The notes beneath the pieces were generated by a model. That model was not told the origin of the DNA and made no database searches. It saw only the letters and a list, made by a program, of their open reading frames with translations. Source: Myxococcales bacterium (GTDB lineage: Bacteria; Myxococcota_C; UBA6777). From it: a stretch of 5,369 nucleotides of DNA. Location: positions 1-5,369 of the forward strand of contig JALTMC010000737.1 of the NCBI GenBank assembly GCA_027005175.1, written 5' to 3'. Position 1 is the stretch's first letter. The number at the start of each line of letters is the position of its first letter. This document shows positions 1 through 4,963 of the stretch, in pieces. Made by a program: the position numbers and the translations under genes.

Positions 1-1709
1 GTCAACTTCTGGCGCAAGAGCGGAGGTATCTCTTATTTTATTATGCCAAGTCTTTGTTTCAACAACGCCAGTTTGGCAAGATCAATGAGCTACTTGTCCC
101 TGTGGTTCGGGACTTACCGCGATACCAACAAAAGCAAGCGTATGGGTTGTTGGCGCGGTCCGCTTTGCAAGACAAGAAACCATACAAGGCGTTTGGTTGG
201 AAACGAAAACTGTGGCTCTCCTTACCAAAAGGTAAGAAGAAAACAGCCTTGCGCCAAGAACTCTTCGAGCTTCTTCCCAAGCTCTCCCTTTCACAACTCA
301 AAAAAATGCTGGGACAAGCGAAAGGTCGATGGATATTTCCCCTCGATTATGCTGGATTTCGGTTGGGGCTTTTGCTTTACAACGCTGAAAAGTACCCCTC
401 TGCAAGGAAGTGGCTGGCGCGATTAAAGTCTCAACTGACGATGCAGCATCGTTTGTATCCTCGAGTTGTTCGGATGTACGACGAAGTTCGGGGAGTTCGA
501 AGGCCCGCACAAGCCCAAACCATCGGTGTGATTCTTCCCTTGACAGGGCGAGCTTCTTCCATCGGGCAACAAATTCGAAATGGTATCGAGCTGGCGGTGG
601 TGAATTATCCCCAAATCCAGTTGGTTTATAAAGACTCAAGGATGTCTCCTGTGCGTGCTGCTGCGGCAGTCAGTTCGCTTGTGAAAGAACACAAGGCTAT
701 CGCGATCTTTGGACCTCCAATGGCAAAGACGGCATGGGCAGCAGCACGTCGAGCACAGATCTTGGGTGTTCCTTTGTTTTCGATCACTGCCCGCGCCGGA
801 TTTCCGAAGCTTGGCTCTTTTATCTTTCGGAATAATCTCACTCCCTCCATGATGGGCCGTGCGGTGGCGAAGTATGCCTTTGACAAACTTCGAATTCGGC
901 GTCTGGCTGTACTTTACCCCACATCGAAGTACGGCAAACTACAGGCTCGTGCCTTTATTCAAGAAATCAAAAAAATGGGCGCGACGCTCGGTGGAGCGAT
1001 GGAGTATGCAGAGGATACGCAGGACTTTATCTTTCCCGTGAAAATGCTGATCGGGACCACATTTGCGAATGCTCATATCCTGCGTGTGAGCAAAGCCAAG
1101 ATGAGAAAGATGAAAGCCTTTGAGCGCAAGCGATTGCGAAAGAAGATGGAGAAGATGTTGCGTCCTCTGCTCTCGTTTGAGGGCTTGTTTCTTCCGGCCC
1201 CCTCTCTCGTTGCATCCCAAATCGCAGCCCATCTTGCCTATTACAATGTAGGGCTTAAACGAGCGAGCCTCGCTCACAATACGGCCATGTTTTCTCACCT
1301 CGACCGATTCCGAAAGATCCAACTTTTGGGGAACAATGGCTGGTATCACAACGATCTCTTTAAAGCCGGTGAACGCTATGTCCGAGGAGGTGTCTTTTGC
1401 GTCCGGTATTTTCGAGGCAGCTATCGGCCACTCTCTCAACAGTTCACGCAATCGTATACCCAGCGTTATCACAAACCTCCGATTCATATCAGTGCGTATG
1501 CCTTTGATACGATGCGAATCCTCGCGCATATCGCATCCAGCGGAAAAGTCCGCACACGAGCGCGTTTCCGAGAGGCCTTACTCAAGATCCGTAACTTCCC
1601 CGGCCCTACAGGCCCTATGCGTATCGATGGACAGGGAGAGACACACGCTCCCATCAAGTTTGTGATGGCCTATAAAAAGAAGTTTCGCCTTCACGGTATA
1701 TTGCGCTGA
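1..1709 (+). CDS. Penicillin-binding protein activator / ABC substrate-binding-like protein (5' partial)
   Basis: The frame is open from base 3 with no stop upstream of TGA 1707-1709, so the start lies outside the window; 568 residues are visible (numbered from base 3). Residues 1-170 are helical and rich in Leu, Ala and Lys, like the TPR-type N-terminal extension of LpoA/YraM-type proteins. From residue 173 (base 519) a type I periplasmic-binding fold begins with IGVILPLTG. It continues with the GQQIRNGIELAV helix, an AIFGPP strand turn, an FRNNLTP segment, LAVLYPTSKYG, FEGLFLPAP, LLGNNGWYHNDL, a YVRGGVF strand and a C-terminal FPGPTGPMRIDGQGE segment. This order matches the Peripla_BP_6 family annotated in deltaproteobacteria as penicillin-binding protein activator. 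The expected role is periplasmic or outer-membrane: either stimulating peptidoglycan synthases or binding a small ligand. A very basic stretch sits at residues 361-387. The family call is good; the LpoA-like function is inferred, and an amino-acid-binding role is the alternative. Confidence 0.8.
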   Translation, partial: QLLAQERRYLLFYYAKSLFQQRQFGKINELLVPVVRDLPRYQQKQAYGLLARSALQDKKPYKAFGWKRKLWLSLPKGKKKTALRQELFELLPKLSLSQLKKMLGQAKGRWIFPLDYAGFRLGLLLYNAEKYPSARKWLARLKSQLTMQHRLYPRVVRMYDEVRGVRRPAQAQTIGVILPLTGRASSIGQQIRNGIELAVVNYPQIQLVYKDSRMSPVRAAAAVSSLVKEHKAIAIFGPPMAKTAWAAARRAQILGVPLFSITARAGFPKLGSFIFRNNLTPSMMGRAVAKYAFDKLRIRRLAVLYPTSKYGKLQARAFIQEIKKMGATLGGAMEYAEDTQDFIFPVKMLIGTTFANAHILRVSKAKMRKMKAFERKRLRKKMEKMLRPLLSFEGLFLPAPSLVASQIAAHLAYYNVGLKRASLAHNTAMFSHLDRFRKIQLLGNNGWYHNDLFKAGERYVRGGVFCVRYFRGSYRPLSQQFTQSYTQRYHKPPIHISAYAFDTMRILAHIASSGKVRTRARFREALLKIRNFPGPTGPMRIDGQGETHAPIKFVMAYKKKFRLHGILR

Positions 1710-1765
1710 AAAAAAAGCTCCAGCTTCGCAGTATGCTGTGCTGAAAAAAAGAAGTTTCGCCTTCA
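1674..1765 (+). repeat. Imperfect 35-bp tandem repeat with A-tracts, overlapping the 3' end of gene 1
   Basis: Unit A (1674-1708) and unit B (1709-1743) are adjacent, both 35 bp, and match at 25 of 35 positions by eye. Each begins with a run of A and ends in GTGCTG or GCGCTG. A third, partial unit at 1746-1765 repeats the first 20 bases of unit A exactly, 72 bp downstream. Unit A encodes the last eleven residues of gene 1 plus the first two bases of its stop codon; because 72 is divisible by three, the third unit would encode the same KKKFRL in the same frame after the stop. Read on the minus strand, each unit becomes a short hairpin followed by a T-run, which resembles an intrinsic terminator for leftward transcription. 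Copy number is too low for CRISPR. Confidence 0.75.
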
Positions 1766-1770
1766 GTCAT

Positions 1771-1781
1771 CATGAATCATG
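1771..1781. promoter_or_regulatory. 11-bp palindrome upstream of the promoter (possible operator)
   Basis: CATGA-A-TCATG is a perfect inverted repeat around a single central base. It ends 12 bp before the proposed -35 box, a position where an activator or repressor could bind. Short palindromes occur by chance, so only position supports a function. Confidence 0.3.
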
Positions 1782-1793
1782 TGGACCAGGGGA

Positions 1794-1822
1794 TTGGAGT
1801 TTGGCGGATGATGGAGTATAGT
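1794..1822 (+). promoter_or_regulatory. Candidate sigma70-type promoter for the cytochrome operon
   Basis: TTGGAG (1794-1799) and TATAGT (1817-1822) are separated by 17 bp. The -10 box matches TATAAT at five of six positions; the -35 box matches TTGACA only at TTG. The predicted start near 1829 would leave a leader of roughly 220 nt before ATG 2048. No better pair was seen between gene 1 and gene 2. Confidence 0.4.
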
Positions 1823-1826
1823 ATAC
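1816..1826. promoter_or_regulatory. 11-bp palindrome covering the -10 box (possible operator)
   Basis: GTATA-G-TATAC is a perfect inverted repeat around one central base and contains the proposed -10 hexamer. A protein bound here would block RNA polymerase. It has the same 5-1-5 architecture as the palindrome 45 bp upstream, but a different sequence. Confidence 0.3.
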
Positions 1827-1911
1827 GACGCAATACAGTAGACATCTTTGTCTTTTGGGCAGAGTCTTCTTGTGTAAGTTTGTTTGGTATGCTCCCCATC
1901 TTTTTCTTTCT

Positions 1912-1933
1912 CCTGGTTTTTCACCTGGTTTTT
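1912..1933 (+). repeat. Short direct repeat CCTGGTTTTT x2 in the leader
   Basis: Two exact 10-bp copies start at 1912 and 1924, a 12-bp period with CA between them. They lie in the untranslated leader just before the G-rich tract. Function is unknown; replication slippage is a sufficient explanation. Confidence 0.6.
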
Positions 1934-2033
1934 ACGGGAGGGGTGATAGGTTAGGGGAGAGGTTGGTGTGGTGTTCTGTGATGATAGCATTTGTGATGGT
2001 GCGATGGTATGGGAAGTATGATGCGTCGTATAA

Positions 2034-2044
2034 GGGAGAGGAAG
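2034..2044 (+). promoter_or_regulatory. Strong Shine-Dalgarno sequence for gene 2
   Basis: GGGAGAGGAAG offers AGGA five bases and GGGAG nine bases before ATG 2048. The alternative starts at ATG 2093 and ATG 2111 have no comparable purine-rich site, so this decides the start in favour of 2048. Confidence 0.6.
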
Positions 2045-2047
2045 CAG

Positions 2048-2602
2048 ATGTGGAGATGGTTTGATGAGCGTTGGTATGATGTCTCTTTTTGTATGGGGTG
2101 TCTCCAACGGATGTCATTGTTTCTCTTGTTGGTGGTCGTGAGTTTGGGATGGATGTCTTGTGGTGAGCGTATTATCTACAAGGACTATCCGGTGGAGTTT
2201 GACCAGAAGAAAGGTGATCTTATCGGAACAGGAGAGGTCTTTCTGAAGTTGGGATTTTTTAAAGAGCAACTTTTTCGAGAGCTTCAAGAGAACGGTGATG
2301 TTCATATTATTCAGGGTTTTCAGGGAGGGACCTGGGTGCATCTTTCGATTCGTGTCTCTGGTGTGTCGAGCCGGGGTCGTATTGAAGCCTCGTTGAGTGG
2401 CTTGGGAAAGATCAGCTATGACCTGAAGTTAGTGCGCAGCGCAGAGGGATTTTTTGAGGCGTACGACATACCGATACCCATCCGGAAGACAGAGGCACAG
2501 CTTCGAGCGATCTACGGTAAAGGTGCTGTTTTGAAAGTAACGTATACAACAGACAAAAAGAAACTCTCTGCTGAGAAAAAAGTAATCTTGAGGGAGGGTT
2601 GA
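2048..2602 (+). CDS. Putative lipoprotein of unrecognised family, first gene of the cytochrome operon
   Basis: A 184-residue product from ATG 2048, chosen for its strong ribosome-binding site. A hydrophobic segment (residues 24-36) ends in WMSC with Cys at residue 38, followed by GERI. This resembles a signal peptidase II lipobox, although Trp at -3 is unusual. From this start the n-region is long (about 22 residues); ATG 2093 would give the neater signal peptide MGCLQRMSLF but lacks a Shine-Dalgarno sequence, and ATG 2111 and ATG 2009 are further options. The mature part alternates hydrophobic and polar residues (for example WVHLSIRVSG and KVTYTTDKKK), suggesting a small beta-sandwich, Ig-like domain; it has no further cysteines and no heme motif. 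I do not recognise the family. Its stop codon directly abuts the cytochrome start, so co-translation is likely, and an accessory or scaffold role beside the cytochrome is inferred. Confidence 0.75.
   Translation: MWRWFDERWYDVSFCMGCLQRMSLFLLLVVVSLGWMSCGERIIYKDYPVEFDQKKGDLIGTGEVFLKLGFFKEQLFRELQENGDVHIIQGFQGGTWVHLSIRVSGVSSRGRIEASLSGLGKISYDLKLVRSAEGFFEAYDIPIPIRKTEAQLRAIYGKGAVLKVTYTTDKKKLSAEKKVILREG
2591..2598 (+). promoter_or_regulatory. Shine-Dalgarno sequence for the cytochrome, inside gene 2
   Basis: AGGGAGGG contains GGAGG (2593-2597), five bases from ATG 2603 and eight from ATG 2606. It is embedded in the last codons of gene 2, consistent with translational coupling. Spacing slightly favours the second of the two tandem ATG codons, which would remove only one Met. 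Confidence 0.7.
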
Positions 2603-4912
2603 ATGATGCGCAAGTCGAAGGTCTTGCTGTGTGCTCTTTTTTGTTTTGGTCTGGGGATACTGTCTCTTGTGTTTTCGACAGGCTGTGAGACGGAGCGGAT
2701 TGTTTTGGTGGATCGTTCGGGGTGTCTTTCATGCCATCGACCGCTTAAAGCGAACGGTCGGGCGCATGGTATAGAGCGAGCACATCCGTTGGTTAAGGGG
2801 CGTGAACTGACATGTGTGATGTGTCATGGTGGCGATGCCAAAGCTCGAAAACAGTCGAAAGCTCACGTTTCACCGGGCCGAAATGCGACAGCGTTTCTCC
2901 GCAATCTAACCATTGGAGAGCTGGATTCTGTGGACAAGGCGTATCTGCGCTTTGTGAATCCTGGTGATTTTCGTGTGGCCAAGGATACATGTGGCCGTTC
3001 GGATTGTCATCAAAGTATCTTTGACAAGATCAAGACAAACCCGATGTCTACTTTCTCGGGTGAGCTGGGAGTGGCTCGGTATCGAGCAGGTATTCAGAAT
3101 TCCGGTGGTAGTGTTAAGGCGATTTATGATGTGCGAGATCTCAACTTTATTTTTGGAAAAGTTCCTGGAACAGTCGGTGCGTTGAGTAAGATGACGGAGC
3201 CTCGTGTTCCGAAGGACCTGTTGCATATCGGTCCTTACCAGGATCTCTATCTGACCAAGGCTTGTATGCGTTGTCATCTCTGGTCCTTTGGCGACAATAA
3301 GTTTCCTGGAGATTTTCGTTCCAGTGGTTGTACAGCCTGTCATATGAATTACAAGAATGACGGTCGCAGTCGGTCGGATGATCCTACGGTTGTGAAAGAT
3401 TCCCCTCCTCATCCTGCCAAGCATATCCTGACAACGAAGGTGACAACCGAGCAGTGTACACACTGTCATTACAGAGGGGGTCGCATTGGCATTAATTTTC
3501 AGGGATACCGAGAGGGTGCTGGAGCTGGTTTTAATCCTCCCAAGGCCGGATTTTTGGGCAAAGCTCTTCATGGGCATGATGCAAACTTCTATATTACAGA
3601 CGAAGATACCTCGAACAACCGGGATGAGACGCCACCGGATGTTCACTTTCAGGCAGGTATGAGTTGTATTGATTGTCATACCTCTCGTGGTGTTCATGGC
3701 GATGGGCACATTTACTCATCCTCTTCTTTGGCAGTTGATATCCGCTGTGTCGACTGTCATGGTACGATTAAGAAAGAGGCGACTCTCGTCACAAAGAGGG
3801 GCACTCGGCTCAAGCATTTATCTCGTGATGCGAAGGGAGTTGTCTGGCTCACCACAAAGATAACAGGGAAACGTTTGAAGGTGATCCAGATCAAGAAGTC
3901 TGTAGAGAATGCCCGGCCCCAATCTTACCTTCATCGATTGATGGGGCGTGACAGTAAGGGGTTCTCTCATATGGATACGATCGCTTGCAGTACATGCCAC
4001 AGTGCGTGGATTCCAAACTGTTATGGCTGTCATATTAAGGTTGATATGCGAAAGTTGCAGCGCAGCCTTATTTCGGGCTTTAGCTCACCAGGTAAGATCA
4101 CAGGGGGCCGAAAGTGGGTGACTGTGGATGATATGATCCTGATGATTAACATTCAGGGGCAGATCTCTCTCTCGATGCCTGCGGAGAGGATGTTTTTCAC
4201 TGCCATTGATGGTACAGGGAAGAAGGTCATCAACAAGCAGGTCCGACGTGGTCCTCAAGGCCAAATCGGCCATGGACATCGGGCTTTTAGCCCTCATACG
4301 ATCCGCAAGTGGTCCCCTTTTATGGGCTGTGCTCGTTGCCATCTGAGAGAGGATGGTAAAAACAAAACGAAGATCGACCTGGCTGTTGGATTTGGGACAG
4401 ACCGTTTTCTTGAGACGGATGGTAATGGGAAGACCTGGCGGCTGGATCAAGTGCAAGACCGCAACTTCAAGCCGGTGGTTTTGATCGGTCATAACGAGCC
4501 AAAGAAATCGACACCACTGACAGCCGCGATCGTGAAACGCATGCTCTCCTTTAAGTTAAAGCAGCCTTATTGTCTGAGTGACACCGTAAAAACGACATCG
4601 TTCTCTAAGGTTACGGAGACCATCTTTACGCCTTCCTGTGTGACAGGGTGTCACAGCGATAAAGTTCAGTTGGGTGGCCTTAATTTGAGCAGCAAGGCAG
4701 CCTGGAACGCTTTGGTTAATAAGAAGTCGGTGGTTGACTCGAACAAGCTTCTTGTGGTTCCTGGCAAACCAGAGGATAGCTATTTGTTGCAAAAGCTAAT
4801 CGCTGAAGGAAAGCGGGTCGGGCGGCGAATGCCAACCAATGGCAACTATTTATGGGATTGTCAGGTCGAACTCCTTCGCCAGTGGATCCGTGATGGTGCA
4901 AAGAATAACTAG
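2603..4912 (+). CDS. Multiheme c-type cytochrome lipoprotein with 12 putative hemes
   Basis: A 769-residue electron-transfer protein. Residues 1-27 form a signal peptide (MRKSK n-region, long hydrophobic core) ending in FSTG before Cys28, a lipobox; Glu at +2 suggests outer-membrane sorting under the E. coli Lol rule. Ten canonical CXXCH heme sites start at residues 41, 71, 221, 243, 285, 355, 382, 462, 473 and 576. CX4CH at 130-136 (CGRSDCH) and CX3CH at 679-684 (CVTGCH) probably bind two more. Many further His residues (for example 55, 61, 88, 208, 270, 274, 323, 325, 365, 369, 405, 444, 557, 559) could be distal ligands, so mostly bis-His, low-potential hemes are expected. Residues 665-769 form a separate monoheme domain (IFTPSC, LVVPGKPEDSYLLQKL, RMP, RQWIRDGA), with Met743 as candidate ligand. 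About 62 residues per heme resembles decaheme MtrC-type proteins, but I cannot assign it to that family. It abuts gene 2 and precedes a Cys-rich gene. Electron partners are unknown. Confidence 0.93.
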   Translation: MMRKSKVLLCALFCFGLGILSLVFSTGCETERIVLVDRSGCLSCHRPLKANGRAHGIERAHPLVKGRELTCVMCHGGDAKARKQSKAHVSPGRNATAFLRNLTIGELDSVDKAYLRFVNPGDFRVAKDTCGRSDCHQSIFDKIKTNPMSTFSGELGVARYRAGIQNSGGSVKAIYDVRDLNFIFGKVPGTVGALSKMTEPRVPKDLLHIGPYQDLYLTKACMRCHLWSFGDNKFPGDFRSSGCTACHMNYKNDGRSRSDDPTVVKDSPPHPAKHILTTKVTTEQCTHCHYRGGRIGINFQGYREGAGAGFNPPKAGFLGKALHGHDANFYITDEDTSNNRDETPPDVHFQAGMSCIDCHTSRGVHGDGHIYSSSSLAVDIRCVDCHGTIKKEATLVTKRGTRLKHLSRDAKGVVWLTTKITGKRLKVIQIKKSVENARPQSYLHRLMGRDSKGFSHMDTIACSTCHSAWIPNCYGCHIKVDMRKLQRSLISGFSSPGKITGGRKWVTVDDMILMINIQGQISLSMPAERMFFTAIDGTGKKVINKQVRRGPQGQIGHGHRAFSPHTIRKWSPFMGCARCHLREDGKNKTKIDLAVGFGTDRFLETDGNGKTWRLDQVQDRNFKPVVLIGHNEPKKSTPLTAAIVKRMLSFKLKQPYCLSDTVKTTSFSKVTETIFTPSCVTGCHSDKVQLGGLNLSSKAAWNALVNKKSVVDSNKLLVVPGKPEDSYLLQKLIAEGKRVGRRMPTNGNYLWDCQVELLRQWIRDGAKNN

Positions 4913-4919
4913 ATTACAA

Positions 4920-4942
4920 AAACCCGCTTTGGTGCGAGGTTT
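4920..4942 (+). other. Intercistronic stem-loop between the cytochrome and gene 4
   Basis: AAACC (4920-4924) can pair with GGTTT (4938-4942) and CGC (4925-4927) with GCG (4934-4936), leaving a six-base loop and a one-base bulge at 4937. No T-run follows, so it is not a convincing intrinsic terminator. It could act as an mRNA processing or stability element, or be fortuitous. Confidence 0.35.
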
Positions 4943-4952
4943 CGGGTGTTGT

Positions 4953-4957
4953 GAGGT
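4953..4957 (+). promoter_or_regulatory. Ribosome-binding site for gene 4
   Basis: GAGGT lies six bases before ATG 4964. A similar GAGGTTT at 4936-4942 is mostly tied up in the upstream stem-loop and is too far away to serve this start. Confidence 0.6.
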
Positions 4958-4963
4958 TTTCAA

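Larger units (their letters stand above)
1710..2047. other. 338-bp intergenic region and leader without a supported gene
   Basis: The left part carries the tandem repeat, then a palindrome and a promoter candidate. From about 1930 the + strand becomes extremely G/T-rich: by hand count, 1921-2040 contains 50 G and only 9 C. It also holds a 12-bp-period direct repeat of CCTGGTTTTT (1912-1921 and 1924-1933) and a cluster of G-runs at 1936-1966. Open frames here are short, low-complexity and lack convincing starts. No tRNA or recognisable riboswitch was seen. Confidence 0.7.

Noticed and set aside
939-1529. 196-codon open frame on the minus strand
   Set aside because: It is antisense to well-matched periplasmic-binding-fold sequence, and its translation shows no family features.
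1674-1765. CRISPR-like array
   Set aside because: There are only three units, they are directly adjacent without spacers, and they are degenerate.
1772-1954. Possible 60-residue + strand peptide with a hydrophobic C-terminal half
   Set aside because: No Shine-Dalgarno site precedes ATG 1772, and the proposed promoter lies inside it. The hydrophobicity follows from the T-rich run.
2029-2034. TATAAG as a -10 promoter box
   Set aside because: It overlaps the gene 2 Shine-Dalgarno sequence, has no -35 partner, and would leave almost no leader.
1981-2064. Short upstream frame from ATG 1981 overlapping the gene 2 start, as a leader peptide
   Set aside because: It has no well-spaced ribosome-binding site and no regulatory codon pattern; it is probably chance in a G/T-rich tract.
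1763-2107. 114-codon minus-strand frame in the intergenic region
   Set aside because: The translation is low-complexity (His, Thr, Pro, Ser), a by-product of the C-poor + strand. It has no convincing start signal and overlaps gene 2.
2906-3709. 267-codon open frame on the minus strand
   Set aside because: It lies wholly antisense to the cytochrome. Its translation has no recognisable domain, and the CXXCH series proves the + strand frame.
4920-4960. Rho-independent terminator ending the cytochrome operon
   Set aside because: A bulged hairpin exists but no T-run follows it, and the next gene starts within about 20 bases with its own ribosome-binding site.
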